From assembly GCA_006212015.1 (NCBI GenBank), contig SDAY01000003.1, positions 1 through 64,000 of the forward strand: 64,000 nucleotides of DNA. Reading direction: 5' to 3'. Position 1 is the first letter of the stretch. Each line of letters opens with the position of its first letter. Of the stretch, positions 19,692-43,062 are shown piece after piece. This DNA comes from Halothiobacillaceae bacterium (GTDB lineage Bacteria > Pseudomonadota > Gammaproteobacteria > Halothiobacillales > Halothiobacillaceae). The notes beneath the pieces were generated by a model, which worked only from the letters and a program-made list of their open reading frames with translations, ran no database searches and was not told the origin of the DNA. Position numbers and translations under genes: made by a program.

Positions 19692-19818
19692 CCGCTTCAG
19701 GAACCGGAAGTTGCCTGTCGATATGCCCGGGCCCGTATCCGTCGGGACATGCCGACAGTCTGCTGTGCTTTTAAATGACGCTTGCCGTCAGTAAATAGTG
19801 TTACCTCAGAGGTAGTCG

Positions 19819-23907
<4,089 letters not shown>

Positions 23908-23969
23908 TTACACGCCTGGGCGGCGCGCGTTGATGCGCCGTCCCATGTTGCATTTGTGAGAGATTCGCC

Positions 23970-28169
<4,200 letters not shown>

Positions 28170-28191
28170 ACCGACGGGGCGTTGATTGGCA

Positions 28192-28220
28192 TTGACATGA
28201 AGGGTCTTGGTCACTAGAAT
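28192..28220 (+). promoter_or_regulatory. Predicted strong sigma70 promoter of the str operon
   Basis: TTGACA (28192-28197), 17-nt spacer, TAGAAT (28215-28220), upstream of rpsL. Confidence 0.8.
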
Positions 28221-28297
28221 CCGGCCCCTTTCAATGCGGTGCTATGGCTTGATGATCGCCCCGCTTGATCCCATTTGCTGTTGGAGAAGATTTTTAG

Positions 28298-28672
28298 ATG
28301 GCAACAGTCAACCAGCTGGTGCGTAAGCCCCGCACGCGGGTGAGCGAAAAGTCCAATGTGCCCGCATTGCAGAATTCGCCCCAGCGTCGCGGCGTTTGTA
28401 CGCGCGTTTACACCACGACCCCGAAGAAGCCGAACTCCGCACTCCGCAAGGTTGCCAAGGTTCGCCTGACCAATGGCTTCGAAGTCATTGGTTACATCGG
28501 CGGCGAGGGTCACAACCTTCAGGAACACTCCGTCGTGCTGATCCGCGGCGGTCGTGTGAAGGACCTTCCGGGTGTTCGTTATCACATCGTGCGCGGTTCT
28601 CTGGACTGCCAGGGTGTTGCGAAGCGTCGCCAGGGCCGCTCGAAGTACGGCGCCAAGCGCCCGAAGGGTTAA
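28298..28672 (+). CDS. rpsL: 30S ribosomal protein S12
   Basis: [13 protein letters not shown]...[35 protein letters not shown]. Confidence 0.99.
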   Translation: MATVNQLVRKPRTRVSEKSNVPALQNSPQRRGVCTRVYTTTPKKPNSALRKVAKVRLTNGFEVIGYIGGEGHNLQEHSVVLIRGGRVKDLPGVRYHIVRGSLDCQGVAKRRQGRSKYGAKRPKG

Positions 28673-28688
28673 TGTTTTTTCAGGGTAG

Positions 28689-29165
<477 letters not shown>

Positions 29166-29180
29166 TCTAGAGAGACGAGC

Positions 29181-31280
<2,100 letters not shown>

Positions 31281-31308
31281 TTACAAGCATTAATGAGGTT
31301 CATGAATC

Positions 31309-32499
<1,191 letters not shown>

Positions 32500-32504
32500 T
32501 AAAC

Positions 32505-32816
32505 ATGGCGAAGCAAACCATCCGTATCCGTCTGAAGTCGTTCGATCATCGGCTGATCGACCGCTCGGCGAGCGAGATCGTTGATTCCGCCAAGCGTAGC
32601 GGTGCGCGTGTGAAGGGGCCGATCCCCCTTCCCACCAAGACCGAACGCTTTACGGTTCTCGTTTCTCCGCACGTCAACAAGGATGCCCGTGACCAGTACG
32701 AACTGCTGACTCACAAGCGTCTGCTTGAAATCGTCGATCCGACGGACAAGACCGTTGATGCGCTGATGAAGCTCGATCTCGCCGCTGGCGTGGATGTACA
32801 AATCAAGCTGAACTGA
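32505..32816 (+). CDS. rpsJ: 30S ribosomal protein S10
   Basis: [40 protein letters not shown]. Confidence 0.99.
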   Translation: MAKQTIRIRLKSFDHRLIDRSASEIVDSAKRSGARVKGPIPLPTKTERFTVLVSPHVNKDARDQYELLTHKRLLEIVDPTDKTVDALMKLDLAAGVDVQIKLN

Positions 32817-32831
32817 TTCGCTTGCATTGAG

Positions 32832-32938
32832 CCGCGAAAGCGGTTCATTGCGCGGGGCTTTTCATTTGCCTTGATAGCTGCTATATTGCGCAGCTCGCTC
32901 GACCTGGAGGGTTAAGTTCTCCGGGTCGATGTGTTTTT
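32832..32938 (+). promoter_or_regulatory. Promoter/leader-like region between rpsJ and rplC
   Basis: 183-nt gap with stem ccgc-gaaa-gcgg (32832-32843), -10-like TATATT (32882-32887) and hairpin cgacctggagggttaagttctccgggtcg (32900-32928) followed by gtgttttt. Confidence 0.5.
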
Positions 32939-32999
32939 GAGGTTTCAGAAATTTTATTGGCGCCGGTCAATCGTAATCGGTGCTGTAAGAGGAAAAATC

Positions 33000-33650
33000 A
33001 TGTCGCTAGGTGTTGTCGGTCGTAAGGTCGGCATGACTCGCGTCTTTGATGACGCGGGCTTGTCGGTGCCGGTTACGGTGATCGAGGTCACGCCTAATCG
33101 CGTTACTCAGGTGAAAACGCTTGAGAGCGACGGTTACTCCGCCCTGCAGGTGACTGTCGGTGTGCGTCGCGCCACGCGCGTGACCTCGGCCGCTGCGGGT
33201 CATTTCGCCAAGGCGGGTGTCGAGGCGGGTCGTGGCCTGTGGGAGTTCCGCGTGGGTGAGGATGTCCTCTCCCAGTACGAGGCGGGCGCCCAGATCTCCG
33301 TGGAAATGTTCGAGTCTGGTCAGGCGGTTGATGTCACCGGCCAGAGCATCGGTAAGGGTTTTGCCGGTACGGTCAAGCGTCACAACTTCCGTACCCAGGA
33401 CGCGACCCATGGTAACTCCCGTTCGCACCGTGTGCCGGGTTCCATTGGTCAGCGCCAGACCCCGGGTCGTGTATGGAAGGGCAAGCGCATGGCCGGTCAT
33501 ATGGGCGACGAGCGTGTTACTGCTCAGAACCTGACGGTTGTGCGTGTCGATGCCGAGCGCGGTCTGCTGCTGGTCAAGGGCGCCGTTCCGGGCTCTGATG
33601 GCGGTGATCTGATCGTGCGTCCGTCCATCAAGGCGAAGGGGGCCAAGTAA
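33000..33650 (+). CDS. rplC: 50S ribosomal protein L3
   Basis: [20 protein letters not shown]...[34 protein letters not shown]; start trimmed. Confidence 0.98.
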   Translation: MSLGVVGRKVGMTRVFDDAGLSVPVTVIEVTPNRVTQVKTLESDGYSALQVTVGVRRATRVTSAAAGHFAKAGVEAGRGLWEFRVGEDVLSQYEAGAQISVEMFESGQAVDVTGQSIGKGFAGTVKRHNFRTQDATHGNSRSHRVPGSIGQRQTPGRVWKGKRMAGHMGDERVTAQNLTVVRVDAERGLLLVKGAVPGSDGGDLIVRPSIKAKGAK

Positions 33651-34255
33651 TGGAGATCAAACTTCAGAATGGTGGCTCCGTTCAGGTTGCCGACGGCGTG
33701 TTTGGTCGCGAATTCAATGAAGGTCTGGTTCACCAGGCGGTGGTTGCCTACATGGCGGCCTCCCGTTCCGGTACCAAGGCCCAGAAGACCCGCTCCGAAG
33801 TGAGTGGTGGCGGCATCAAGCCATGGCGTCAGAAGGGTACGGGTCGTGCCCGTGCGGGTACGACCCGTTCCCCGATCTGGCGTACCGGTGGTCGCGCCTT
33901 CGCAGCCCAGCCGCGCAACTATGAGCAGAAGATCAACCGTAAGGCTTATCGCGTCGCGATGAGCGGGATCTTCTCCGAGCTGGTTCGCCAGGGTCGCCTG
34001 TTCGTTGTCGATGCTATCGATGTCGAGGCGCCGAAGACCAAGCTTGTTGTTTCCCTGCTCAATGGCATGGGTTTCAATGGCGTGACCCTGCTGGTCCCCG
34101 AGGTTGTGAGCGAGAACCTGTATCTTGCCGCGCGCAACCTGGGTGATGTGGGTGTGCTTGATCCGCGCGCGCTTGATCCGGTGAGTCTGGTCGGTTCCGA
34201 TCAGGTGGTTATCACCGTTGCCGCGCTGAAGATGGTTGAGGAGTGGCTGTCATGA
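33650..34255 (+). CDS. rplD: 50S ribosomal protein L4
   Basis: [33 protein letters not shown]. Confidence 0.98.
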   Translation: MEIKLQNGGSVQVADGVFGREFNEGLVHQAVVAYMAASRSGTKAQKTRSEVSGGGIKPWRQKGTGRARAGTTRSPIWRTGGRAFAAQPRNYEQKINRKAYRVAMSGIFSELVRQGRLFVVDAIDVEAPKTKLVVSLLNGMGFNGVTLLVPEVVSENLYLAARNLGDVGVLDPRALDPVSLVGSDQVVITVAALKMVEEWLS

Positions 34256-34548
34256 ATGCTGAACGTATCCTTCAGGTTCTGCGTGCTCCGCACGTCACCG
34301 AGAAAGCTTCGCTTGTGAATGCGGTGGCTGGCCAGCACGTCTTCAAGGTTGCCACTGATGCAACCAAGATCGAGATCAAGCAGGCTGTCGAATCCCTGTT
34401 CAAGGTCACTGTTGAGCAGGTTAACGTGGTTAACGTCAAGCCGAAGCTCAAGCGTTTCCGTGGGCGAGAGGGCGCGCGTAAGGCATGGAAAAAGGCCTAC
34501 GTGAAGCTGGCTGCCGGTCAGACCATTGATTACGGCGTTGGCGCCTAA
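34252..34548 (+). CDS. rplW: 50S ribosomal protein L23
   Basis: [23 protein letters not shown]...[22 protein letters not shown]. Confidence 0.98.
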   Translation: MNAERILQVLRAPHVTEKASLVNAVAGQHVFKVATDATKIEIKQAVESLFKVTVEQVNVVNVKPKLKRFRGREGARKAWKKAYVKLAAGQTIDYGVGA

Positions 34549-34568
34549 GCTCACGAGGTTCAAGAATC

Positions 34569-35393
34569 ATGGCTCTTAAGAAAGCAAAACCGACATCACC
34601 GGGCCGCCGCGGCGCGGTGATGATCGACAAGTCGCACCTCTGGAAGGGCACCCCTTGGGCTGCCCTGGTGGAGAAAAAGACCAAGTCCGGTGGTCGTAAC
34701 CATTATGGTCGCATCACCGTTCGCCACATCGGTGGTGGTCACAAGCAGCAGTATCGCCTGATCGACTTCAAGCGCGACAAGGATGGCATTCCTGCCGTTG
34801 TTGAGCGCGTCGAGCACGATCCTAACCGCACTGCCCATATCGCCCTGCTCAAGTACGCGGATGGCGAGCGTCGCTACATTCTTGCCACCAAGGGCATGAG
34901 CGTGGGCGATGCCGTATCTTCCGGCGTCGAGTCCCCGATCAAGCCGGGCAATGCCATGCCGCTGCGCAACATTCCGGTCGGTTCCACGGTGCATGCCATC
35001 GAGCTGAAGCCGGGTCGTGGTGCCCAGATTGCGCGCAGTGCGGGCACCTATGCCCAGCTCATTGCCCGTGAAGGTGCTTACGCCACCCTGCGTCTTCGCT
35101 CCGGCGAGATGCGCAAGGTTCACGTTGATTGCCGTGCCACCCTGGGCGAGGTCAGCAACCACGAGCACAACCTTCGCAACTACGGCAAGGCCGGTGCGAA
35201 GCGTTGGTTGGGCATCCGTCCGACCGTCCGTGGTGTGGTGATGAACCCGGTCGACCACCCGCATGGTGGTGGTGAAGGCCGTACATCGGGTGGTCGTCAC
35301 CCGGTCACCCCGTGGGGCGTTCCGACCAAGGGCTACAAGACGCGCAACAACAAGCGTACTGATAAGTTCATCGTGCGTCGTCGCACGAAGTAA
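34569..35393 (+). CDS. rplB: 50S ribosomal protein L2
   Basis: [28 protein letters not shown]...[30 protein letters not shown]. Confidence 0.99.
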   Translation: MALKKAKPTSPGRRGAVMIDKSHLWKGTPWAALVEKKTKSGGRNHYGRITVRHIGGGHKQQYRLIDFKRDKDGIPAVVERVEHDPNRTAHIALLKYADGERRYILATKGMSVGDAVSSGVESPIKPGNAMPLRNIPVGSTVHAIELKPGRGAQIARSAGTYAQLIAREGAYATLRLRSGEMRKVHVDCRATLGEVSNHEHNLRNYGKAGAKRWLGIRPTVRGVVMNPVDHPHGGGEGRTSGGRHPVTPWGVPTKGYKTRNNKRTDKFIVRRRTK

Positions 35394-35407
35394 TTGAGGG
35401 ATTCAAG

Positions 35408-35683
35408 GTGCCGCGTTCATTGAAAAAAGGTCCCTTTGTGGACCACCACCTTTTCAAGAAGGTTGAGGATGCTGTCCAGGCGGGCAACAAGCGTCCCATT
35501 AAAACCTGGTCCCGTCGCTCCATGATTCTGCCGAACATGGTGGGCCTGACCCTTGCCGTGCATAACGGCAAGCAGCATGTGCCGGTCCTGGTGACTGACC
35601 AGATGGTTGGCCACAAGCTCGGCGAATTCTCCCCCACGCGTACCTACAAGGGTCACGTGGCGGACAAGAAAGCCAAGCGCTAA
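35408..35683 (+). CDS. rpsS: 30S ribosomal protein S19
   Basis: [21 protein letters not shown]...[27 protein letters not shown] start. Confidence 0.98.
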   Translation: MPRSLKKGPFVDHHLFKKVEDAVQAGNKRPIKTWSRRSMILPNMVGLTLAVHNGKQHVPVLVTDQMVGHKLGEFSPTRTYKGHVADKKAKR

Positions 35684-35694
35684 GGGGTGACGTG

Positions 35695-36027
35695 ATGCAA
35701 GCCAATGCCGTACACAAATACGCACATATTTCGCCCCAGAAGGTCCGCCTGGTGGCCGACCTCGTCCGTGGCAAGCATGTTGCCGAGGCCCTGCAGATCC
35801 TCAAGTTCACCAACAAGAAGGCCGCTGGCCTGGTGAGCAAGGTGATCCAGTCCGCCATCGCCAATGCCGAACACAATGCAGGTGCTGATATCGATGCGCT
35901 TCGCGTGGCCTCCATCAATGTTGATGAGGGTCCCGTGATGAAGCGTCTTCATGCTCGTGCCAAGGGTCGTGCTAACCGCATCGTCAAGCGCACCAGTCAC
36001 ATCAATGTGACTGTGGCCGAGAAATAA
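35695..36027 (+). CDS. rplV: 50S ribosomal protein L22
   Basis: [44 protein letters not shown]. Confidence 0.98.
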   Translation: MQANAVHKYAHISPQKVRLVADLVRGKHVAEALQILKFTNKKAAGLVSKVIQSAIANAEHNAGADIDALRVASINVDEGPVMKRLHARAKGRANRIVKRTSHINVTVAEK

Positions 36028-36039
36028 GGGAGCACTCGT

Positions 36040-36711
36040 ATGGGTCAGAAAATTCATCCGACGGGTTTCCGTCTCGGCGTATCTACCGGCTGGAATTCCA
36101 CCTGGTTCGCTGATAGCAAGACATTCCCAAAGTATCTGAATAACGACATTCAGGTGCGTGACTACCTCAAGAAGAAGCTTGCCCACGCCTCCGTGAGCAA
36201 GATCACCATTGAGCGTCCCGCGCGTTCGGCCTTCATCACCGTTCACACCGCCCGTCCGGGCATCGTGATCGGCAAGAAGGGTGAGGACATCGAGCGTCTG
36301 CGTGCCGAAGTGGCGCCGATGCTGGGTCTGCCCGTGGCCAACGTCAAGGTAAACGTTGAAGAGATCCGCAAGCCGGAAATGGATGCCCAGCTGGTTGCCG
36401 AAAGCATCACCCAGCAGCTCGAGAAGCGCATCATGTTCCGCCGCGCCATGAAGCGTGCCGTGCAGAACACCATGCGTCTCGGTGCCCAGGGCATCAAGAT
36501 CATCATGTCCGGCCGTCTGGGCGGTGCTGAAATCGCACGTACCGAATGGGTTCGTGAAGGTCGCGTTCCGCTCCATACACTGCGTGCTGAAATCGATTAC
36601 GGCTTTGCTGAAGCCAAGACCACCTACGGCATCATCGGCGTGAAAGTGCTGGTGTACAAAGGTGAAGTCTTTGGTGTTCAGGATGCCGCGTCGAAAAAGG
36701 CAAAGGCCTGA
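36040..36711 (+). CDS. rpsC: 30S ribosomal protein S3
   Basis: [29 protein letters not shown]...KH domain [14 protein letters not shown]. Confidence 0.99.
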   Translation: MGQKIHPTGFRLGVSTGWNSTWFADSKTFPKYLNNDIQVRDYLKKKLAHASVSKITIERPARSAFITVHTARPGIVIGKKGEDIERLRAEVAPMLGLPVANVKVNVEEIRKPEMDAQLVAESITQQLEKRIMFRRAMKRAVQNTMRLGAQGIKIIMSGRLGGAEIARTEWVREGRVPLHTLRAEIDYGFAEAKTTYGIIGVKVLVYKGEVFGVQDAASKKAKA

Positions 36712-36721
36712 GGTTTAAGCC

Positions 36722-37135
36722 ATGTTGATGCCAAAAAGAACCAAATTCCGTAAGCAATTCAAAGGCAAGAATCGCGGCCTGGCGCAGGTTGGAAACGAAG
36801 TCAGCTTCGGCGAGTTCGGCCTGAAGTCCGTCGAGCGCGGCAATCTGACCTCCCGTCAGATCGAGGCCGCCCGTCGTGCCATCACCCGTCGCGTCAAGCG
36901 TGGCGGCAAGCTGTGGATTCGCGTGTTCCCGGACACGCCGATCACCACCAAGCCGCTTGAAGTGCGTATGGGTAAAGGCAAGGGTAGCGTCGAATACTGG
37001 GTGGCCAAGATCCAGCCCGGCAAGATGCTGTACGAAATCGAGGGTGTCACCGAAGATATTGCACGCGAGGCCTTTGGTCTTGCCGCCGCAAAGCTTCCGG
37101 TCAAGACAATCTTTGTGTCCCGGACGGTGATGTGA
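36722..37135 (+). CDS. rplP: 50S ribosomal protein L16
   Basis: [38 protein letters not shown]. Confidence 0.99.
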   Translation: MLMPKRTKFRKQFKGKNRGLAQVGNEVSFGEFGLKSVERGNLTSRQIEAARRAITRRVKRGGKLWIRVFPDTPITTKPLEVRMGKGKGSVEYWVAKIQPGKMLYEIEGVTEDIAREAFGLAAAKLPVKTIFVSRTVM

Positions 37136-37326
37136 TGAATGTAAACGAACTTCGTGGCAAGTCTGCGGACGAGCTGAATCAGGAGCTGCTTGCATTGCGC
37201 AAGGAGCAATTCAATCTGCGCATGCAGGCTGGCCTTTCCCAGGCCGTCAAGCCGCACCAGGTCCGTCAGGTGCGTCGCGATATCGCGCGCATCAAGATGG
37301 TTCTTGGTGAAAGGGCTGAGGGTTGA
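37135..37326 (+). CDS. rpmC: 50S ribosomal protein L29
   Basis: [31 protein letters not shown]...[10 protein letters not shown]. Confidence 0.97.
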   Translation: MNVNELRGKSADELNQELLALRKEQFNLRMQAGLSQAVKPHQVRQVRRDIARIKMVLGERAEG

Positions 37327-37328
37327 TC

Positions 37329-37589
37329 ATGACTGAACATACCAAGAGCACCCTCGTGGGTACTGTCGTAAGCGACAAGATGGACAAGTCCATCGTTGTC
37401 CTGATCGAGCGTCGCGTGAAGCACCCGATCTACGGCAAATACATGACGCGCTCCACCAAGCTGCACGTGCATGACGAGAACAACGATTCTCGCGCGGGCG
37501 ACAAGGTGGAAATCGTCGAGTGCCGTCCGGTCTCCAAGACCAAGGCATGGAACCTGGTGCGCGTCATCGAACGCGCCACCGCAGGTTGA
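37329..37589 (+). CDS. rpsQ: 30S ribosomal protein S17
   Basis: [46 protein letters not shown]. Confidence 0.98.
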   Translation: MTEHTKSTLVGTVVSDKMDKSIVVLIERRVKHPIYGKYMTRSTKLHVHDENNDSRAGDKVEIVECRPVSKTKAWNLVRVIERATAG

Positions 37590-37599
37590 GGACTAATCC

Positions 37600-37968
37600 A
37601 TGATTCAGATGCAATCCGTGCTGGACGCCGCCGACAACAGCGGCGCCAAGAAAGTGCAGTGTATCAAGGTGATTGGTGGCTCCCATCGTCGTTATGCTGG
37701 CGTGGGTGACATCATCAAGGTGAGCGTCAAGGACGCCATCCCCCGTGGCAAGGTCAAGAAGGGCGACGTCTACAATGCCGTCGTCGTTCGTACCGCCAAG
37801 GGCATCCGTCGCGCCGATGGCTCCGTCATCCGCTTCGACGGCAATGCCGCCGTGCTGCTGAACAACAAACTCGAGCCCATCGGTACTCGTATCTTCGGAC
37901 CAGTGACCCGCGAACTCCGCGGCGACAAGTTCATGAAGATCGTATCGCTGGCGCCTGAAGTGCTCTGA
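37600..37968 (+). CDS. rplN: 50S ribosomal protein L14
   Basis: [57 protein letters not shown]. Confidence 0.99.
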   Translation: MIQMQSVLDAADNSGAKKVQCIKVIGGSHRRYAGVGDIIKVSVKDAIPRGKVKKGDVYNAVVVRTAKGIRRADGSVIRFDGNAAVLLNNKLEPIGTRIFGPVTRELRGDKFMKIVSLAPEVL

Positions 37969-37983
37969 GTGGGGTGCTGAAAG

Positions 37984-38301
37984 ATGCGCAAGATTCGTAA
38001 AGGCGATGAAATCGTCGTCATCACCGGCAAGGACAAGGGCCGTCGCGGCTCCGTCCTTAAGGTCGGCGAGGGTAACCGTATCCTCGTTCAGGGCATCAAC
38101 ATGGTGAAGAAGCACCAGAAGCCCAATCCGATGACCGGCGTTCCTGGTGGCATCATCGATAAAGAGATGCCGATTGAAGTTTCTAATGTAATGCTGTTTA
38201 ATCCCGCGACCCAAAAGGGTGATCGGGTAGGCTTCCGTACGCTGGACGATGGACGCAAGGTGCGTTTCTTCAAGTCCAACGGCGAAGTCGTTGACGCATA
38301 A
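37984..38301 (+). CDS. rplX: 50S ribosomal protein L24
   Basis: [27 protein letters not shown]...[13 protein letters not shown]. Confidence 0.98.
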   Translation: MRKIRKGDEIVVITGKDKGRRGSVLKVGEGNRILVQGINMVKKHQKPNPMTGVPGGIIDKEMPIEVSNVMLFNPATQKGDRVGFRTLDDGRKVRFFKSNGEVVDA

Positions 38302-38310
38302 GGTGCGCCC

Positions 38311-38850
38311 ATGGCCAGACTTAAAGATTATTATCGCCAGACCATCGTAAAGCAGCTTCAGGAGAAGCTGGGCATTGCGAATGTCATGGCCGTTCCACGC
38401 CTGGAAAAAATCACGCTCAACATGGGCCTGGGTGATTCCGCGCGTGACAAGAAAGTGATCGAGAATGCCGTTGCCGAAATGGCAGCCATTTCCGGGCAGA
38501 AGCCGGTCGTGACCTATGCGCGCAAGTCGATCGCGGGCTTCAAGCTCCGCGAAGGCATGCCGCTGGGCGTGAAGGTGACCCTGCGCAGCGAACACATGTA
38601 TGAGTTCCTGGATCGCCTGATCGCGATCTCCACGACCCGTATCCGCGACTTCCGGGGCCTGAACCCGAAGTCCTTTGACGGTCGCGGCAACTACAGCATG
38701 GGCGTTCGTGAGCAGATCATCTTCCCGGAGATCGATTACGACAAGATCGACGCCCTGCGTGGTATGGACATCACCATCACCACCTCTGCGCGTTCGGATG
38801 ATCATGCCCGTGCGTTGCTCGAGGCTTTTGAATTCCCGTTCCGTCGCTGA
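38311..38850 (+). CDS. rplE: 50S ribosomal protein L5
   Basis: [40 protein letters not shown]. Confidence 0.99.
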   Translation: MARLKDYYRQTIVKQLQEKLGIANVMAVPRLEKITLNMGLGDSARDKKVIENAVAEMAAISGQKPVVTYARKSIAGFKLREGMPLGVKVTLRSEHMYEFLDRLIAISTTRIRDFRGLNPKSFDGRGNYSMGVREQIIFPEIDYDKIDALRGMDITITTSARSDDHARALLEAFEFPFRR

Positions 38851-38860
38851 GGGCTGACTG

Positions 38861-39166
38861 ATGGCAAAAACTTCAATGCTGATGCGTGAAAAGAAGCGCA
38901 CCCAGCTGGTAACCAAGTACGCCGCCAAGCGTGCCGAACTCAAGAAGATCATCTCTGCTGAAGAGACCTCCTTCGAGGACCGTATGGCGGCCATGGCCAA
39001 GCTGAGCACGCTTCCGCGCGACTCCAGCAAGTGCCGTCAGCGCAACCGTTGCGAAGTCACCGGTCGTCCGCATGGTGTTTACCGCAAGTTCGGCCTCGGC
39101 CGTAACAAGCTGCGTGAACACGCCATGTCGGGTGATATTCCGGGTCTGCGCAAGGCCAGCTGGTAA
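38861..39166 (+). CDS. rpsN: 30S ribosomal protein S14 (zinc-free type)
   Basis: [28 protein letters not shown]...[36 protein letters not shown]. Confidence 0.98.
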   Translation: MAKTSMLMREKKRTQLVTKYAAKRAELKKIISAEETSFEDRMAAMAKLSTLPRDSSKCRQRNRCEVTGRPHGVYRKFGLGRNKLREHAMSGDIPGLRKASW

Positions 39167-39182
39167 TTCGGAGAGTCTATAA

Positions 39183-39575
39183 ATGAGCATGAATGATCCG
39201 ATCGCCGACATGCTGACCCGCGTACGCAACGGTCAGTCGGCGCGTAAGGCCGAAGTAGCCATGCCGTCCTCCAAGCTCAAGCTGGCCATGTGCCAGGTGC
39301 TGAAGGACGAGGGCTACATCGCCGAGTTTCAGGTGAGTTCCGACGTGCGTCCGGTTCTGACCATCAAGTTGAAGTATTTCGAAGGCCGCCCGGTCATCGA
39401 GAAGATCCAGCGCGTAAGCCGCCCGGGTCTGCGTATCTTCCGTGGTGCAACTGAGCTGCCCAAGGTCCTCGGTGGACTGGGTGTGGCCATTGTCTCCACT
39501 TCGCATGGCGTGATGACCGATCGCGTCGCCCGTGCCGCAGGGCATGGTGGCGAGGTGCTTTGCACCGTTAGCTAA
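39183..39575 (+). CDS. rpsH: 30S ribosomal protein S8
   Basis: [33 protein letters not shown]...[22 protein letters not shown]. Confidence 0.98.
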   Translation: MSMNDPIADMLTRVRNGQSARKAEVAMPSSKLKLAMCQVLKDEGYIAEFQVSSDVRPVLTIKLKYFEGRPVIEKIQRVSRPGLRIFRGATELPKVLGGLGVAIVSTSHGVMTDRVARAAGHGGEVLCTVS

Positions 39576-39594
39576 GAAATTCAGGTAATAAGTA

Positions 39595-40128
39595 ATGTCC
39601 CGAGTCGCTAAACAACCTATCACAGTGCCCAAGGGCGTCGAGGTGGTACTGGATGGTATGACGCTGCGTGTCAAGGGGCCGAAAGGCGCTCATGACCTCA
39701 ACGTCCACCCGCAGGTCAAGGCTGAAATCAAGGATGGCGTCATCCAGTTCGGTCCGGCTGACGAGGCGCAGGCCTCCAATGCCCTCGCGGGTACCATGCG
39801 TGCCGTTGCCCAGAACATGGTTACCGGCGTGAGTGCTGGTTTTGAACGTCGCCTGCAATTGGTGGGCGTCGGTTATCGCGCCCAGGCCCAGGGCGCGACG
39901 CTCAACCTGAGCCTTGGCTTCTCCCATCCCGTGAACTATGCACTCCCGGCAGGCGTGACAGCTGAGACTCCGTCCCAGACTGAAATCGTCATCAAGGGAA
40001 GTGACAAGCAGGTCGTAGGTCAGGTCGCGGCTGAAATCCGCGGCTTCCGTCCGCCCGAGCCGTACAAGGGCAAGGGCGTCAAGTACGCGAATGAGATCAT
40101 TGTGCGTAAGGAAGCGAAGAAGAAGTAA
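39595..40128 (+). CDS. rplF: 50S ribosomal protein L6
   Basis: [31 protein letters not shown]...[26 protein letters not shown]. Confidence 0.99.
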   Translation: MSRVAKQPITVPKGVEVVLDGMTLRVKGPKGAHDLNVHPQVKAEIKDGVIQFGPADEAQASNALAGTMRAVAQNMVTGVSAGFERRLQLVGVGYRAQAQGATLNLSLGFSHPVNYALPAGVTAETPSQTEIVIKGSDKQVVGQVAAEIRGFRPPEPYKGKGVKYANEIIVRKEAKKK

Positions 40129-40137
40129 GGTGCCAGC

Positions 40138-40494
40138 ATGAACGCCAAGAAAGAACAACGTCTGCGCCGCGCACGTCGCGGCCGCGCAAAAATCAGCGAG
40201 CTCGGGATGCCGCGTCTGTGCATCTACCGCACGCCGCGTCATATCTATGCTCAAATCATTGCTGCCGATGGCGCCCAGGTCATCGCCAGCGCCTCGACGG
40301 TGGTTGGCGATGTCCGCTCGGGTGTGAAGTACACCGGTAACGTTGATGCCGCTACCGCCGTGGGTCGCACCATCGCCGAGAAGGCGAAGGCGGCAGGTGT
40401 CGAGAAGGTCGCCTTCGACCGCTCGGGTTTCAAATATCACGGTCGTGTGAAGGCGCTGGCGGATGCCGCGCGTGAACACGGTCTGCAGTTCTAA
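40138..40494 (+). CDS. rplR: 50S ribosomal protein L18
   Basis: [30 protein letters not shown]...[28 protein letters not shown]. Confidence 0.98.
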   Translation: MNAKKEQRLRRARRGRAKISELGMPRLCIYRTPRHIYAQIIAADGAQVIASASTVVGDVRSGVKYTGNVDAATAVGRTIAEKAKAAGVEKVAFDRSGFKYHGRVKALADAAREHGLQF

Positions 40495-40499
40495 GGTGC

Positions 40500-41012
40500 A
40501 TGACGATGAAGGTTGAAGCCGAAAACACCACTACCGACGGCATGATCGAGAAGCTCGTGTCCGTCAACCGTGTATCCAAGACGGTCAAGGGTGGTCGTAT
40601 TTTCTCCTTCACAGCACTGACTGTGGTGGGTGATGGGAATGGCCGCGTAGGCTTCGGTTATGGCAAGGCGCGTGAAGTGCCGGCTGCCATCCAGAAGTCC
40701 ATGGAAAAAGCGCGCCGCAATATGTTCAACGTCGCGCTCAACAACGGCACCCTGCAATATGACATCAAGGGCCGTCATGGCGCCGCTTCTGTATTCATGA
40801 AGCCCGCCAGTGAAGGTACCGGTCTGATTGCGGGCGGTGCGATGCGCGCCGTGTTCGAGGCCGTGGGCGTCCGTAACGTACTTGCCAAGTGCGTCGGCAC
40901 CCGCAACCAGATGAACATGATTCGCGCGACCATCAATGGCCTGCGCGACATGAGTTCGCCAGAGCGCGTAGCCGCCAAGCGTGGCAAGCGCGTGGAAGAT
41001 ATCCTGGGATAA
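40500..41012 (+). CDS. rpsE: 30S ribosomal protein S5
   Basis: [50 protein letters not shown]. The start could be 40500 or 40506. Confidence 0.98.
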   Translation: MTMKVEAENTTTDGMIEKLVSVNRVSKTVKGGRIFSFTALTVVGDGNGRVGFGYGKAREVPAAIQKSMEKARRNMFNVALNNGTLQYDIKGRHGAASVFMKPASEGTGLIAGGAMRAVFEAVGVRNVLAKCVGTRNQMNMIRATINGLRDMSSPERVAAKRGKRVEDILG

Positions 41013-41016
41013 TGTC

Positions 41017-41205
41017 ATGACCGATAAAGCGAAAATCAAGGTTACGCTCGTCAAGAGCGTCGCCGGCCGACTCCAGGCCCACAAGGCCTGTGTGCGCGGC
41101 CTTGGCTTGCGCCGCATGAATCACACTGTCGAAGTCATCGACACGCCTGAGAATCGCGGTATGATCAACAAGGTTCATTACCTTCTGAGCGTGGAGGCCA
41201 ACTGA
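41017..41205 (+). CDS. rpmD: 50S ribosomal protein L30
   Basis: [51 protein letters not shown]; start trimmed. Confidence 0.97.
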   Translation: MTDKAKIKVTLVKSVAGRLQAHKACVRGLGLRRMNHTVEVIDTPENRGMINKVHYLLSVEAN

Positions 41206-41206
41206 G

Positions 41207-41635
41207 ATGCACCTGAACGATCTCAAGCCTGCCGAAGGCAGCAAGAAGGCCCCGCGTCGCGTCGGTCGTGGCATTGGTTCAGGCCTGGGCAAGACGGCTG
41301 GTCGTGGCCACAAGGGCCAGCATTCCCGCGCCGGTCACTACAAGACCGGCTTCGAAGGCGGTCAGATGCCGATGCAGCGTCGTCTGCCCAAGGTCGGCTT
41401 CGTGACCATGAAGTCACTTGTCAGCGCAGAACTTCCGTTGTCCGCGTTGAACAAGGTCGACGGCTCCGAAGTCAGCCTGGCAACCCTCAAGTCCTCCGGC
41501 ATCATCCGTCGTGATATTCGCTTCGTGAAAGTCGTCCTTTCCGGCGAAGTCACCAAGGCGGTCACGCTGAAGGGCATCAAAGCTACCAAAGGTGCTGTCG
41601 CTGCGATTGTCGCGGCCGGTGGCCAGGTGGAGTAA
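41207..41635 (+). CDS. rplO: 50S ribosomal protein L15
   Basis: [43 protein letters not shown]. Confidence 0.98.
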   Translation: MHLNDLKPAEGSKKAPRRVGRGIGSGLGKTAGRGHKGQHSRAGHYKTGFEGGQMPMQRRLPKVGFVTMKSLVSAELPLSALNKVDGSEVSLATLKSSGIIRRDIRFVKVVLSGEVTKAVTLKGIKATKGAVAAIVAAGGQVE

Positions 41636-41638
41636 AAC

Positions 41639-42985
41639 GTGTCGCGAAACGCAGGCATCGCTGCGCTGGCCGGGGCTGGGAAATTGTCCGAGCTCCGCCA
41701 GCGCATTTTTTTCGTACTTGGCGCCCTGGTGGTGTTCAGGATCGGTACCTTCATCTCCTTGCCGGGCATCGATGCCCAGGTCATGGAGGCGTTGTTCGAA
41801 CAGTCGCGCGGCTCGATTCTGGACATGTTCAACATGTTCTCGGGTGGCGCGCTTGAGCGCATGTCGATCTTCGCGCTTGGTGTCATGCCGTACATTTCGG
41901 CCTCCATCATCGTGCAGCTCCTGACAGTCGTGGTCCCGAGCCTTGAGCAGCTCAAGAAGGAAGGCGATGCCGGCCGGCGGAAAATCACCCAGTACACGCG
42001 TTATGGGACGCTGGGTCTCGCCCTGTTCCAGGCCCTTGGCGTGTCGATCGCGCTTCAGGGGCAACAGGTCGGCGGGGAGTCGCTCGTCATCAACGCCGGT
42101 TACGGCTTCCTGCTGACGGCGACCCTGACGCTGGTCACGGGAACCATGCTCCTGGTCTGGCTCGGTGAGCAGATCACCGAGCGGGGCATAGGCAACGGCA
42201 TCTCCCTGATCATCTTCGCCGGTATCGTGGCTGGCTTGCCCTCTGCGATCGGCGGCACCTTCGAGTTGGTCCGTACCGGGGAGATGAATCTTCTGGTGCT
42301 TTTCCTCCTCATCGGGCTCGCCGTTGCGGTGACCGGCTTCGTGATCTTCGTGGAGCGTGGCCAGCGGCGTATCACCGTGAACTACGCCAAGCGCCAGCAG
42401 GGTGGGCAGATGATGGGTGCTCAGACATCCCACCTGCCGCTCAAGTTGAACATGGCGGGCGTCATTCCGCCGATTTTCGCCTCGAGCATCATCCTGTTCC
42501 CGGCGACCCTGGGCGACTGGTTCGGTCGTTCGGAGGGTATGGAGTGGCTCAAGAACCTTGCCGCCACCCTGTCTCCCGGGCAGCCGTTGTATGTGATGTT
42601 CTATGCCGCGGCGATCATTTTCTTCGCCTTCTTCTACACCGCGCTGGTCTTCAACGCGCGTGAGACGGCGGACAATCTGAAACGATCCGGGGCATTCGTT
42701 CCAGGCATCCGTCCTGGTGAGCACACCGCGCGCTACATCGATGGCGTCCTGACTCGTCTTACATTCTGGGGCGCGATCTACATCACCGTGGTCTGCCTGC
42801 TGCCGGAATTCCTGATCCTGTACTGGAATGTACCGTTTTATTTCGGCGGCACCTCGTTGCTCATCATTGTTGTCGTACTTATGGATTTCATGGCCCAGAT
42901 GCAGGCGCACATGATGTCTCACCAGTACGAAGGCCTGATGCGCAAGGCCCACCTGCGCGGGCTTGGTGGCCTCGGCGGCCGCTGA
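41639..42985 (+). CDS. secY: Preprotein translocase subunit SecY
   Basis: [33 protein letters not shown]-like [35 protein letters not shown] start. Confidence 0.98.
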   Translation: MSRNAGIAALAGAGKLSELRQRIFFVLGALVVFRIGTFISLPGIDAQVMEALFEQSRGSILDMFNMFSGGALERMSIFALGVMPYISASIIVQLLTVVVPSLEQLKKEGDAGRRKITQYTRYGTLGLALFQALGVSIALQGQQVGGESLVINAGYGFLLTATLTLVTGTMLLVWLGEQITERGIGNGISLIIFAGIVAGLPSAIGGTFELVRTGEMNLLVLFLLIGLAVAVTGFVIFVERGQRRITVNYAKRQQGGQMMGAQTSHLPLKLNMAGVIPPIFASSIILFPATLGDWFGRSEGMEWLKNLAATLSPGQPLYVMFYAAAIIFFAFFYTALVFNARETADNLKRSGAFVPGIRPGEHTARYIDGVLTRLTFWGAIYITVVCLLPEFLILYWNVPFYFGGTSLLIIVVVLMDFMAQMQAHMMSHQYEGLMRKAHLRGLGGLGGR

Positions 42986-43002
42986 ACATTCGAATTAACC
43001 TG

Positions 43003-43031
43003 TTGAATTAACGAGGCGCGGGGGATATAAT
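43003..43031 (+). promoter_or_regulatory. Predicted sigma70 promoter of the alpha operon with -10 inside a palindrome loop
   Basis: TTGAAT (43003-43008), 17 nt, TATAAT (43026-43031); flanked by GCGCGGG (43016-43022) and CCCGCGC (43032-43038). Confidence 0.75.
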
Positions 43032-43062
43032 CCCGCGCTTCCCATTTTCCTGGGGGAAAAAC

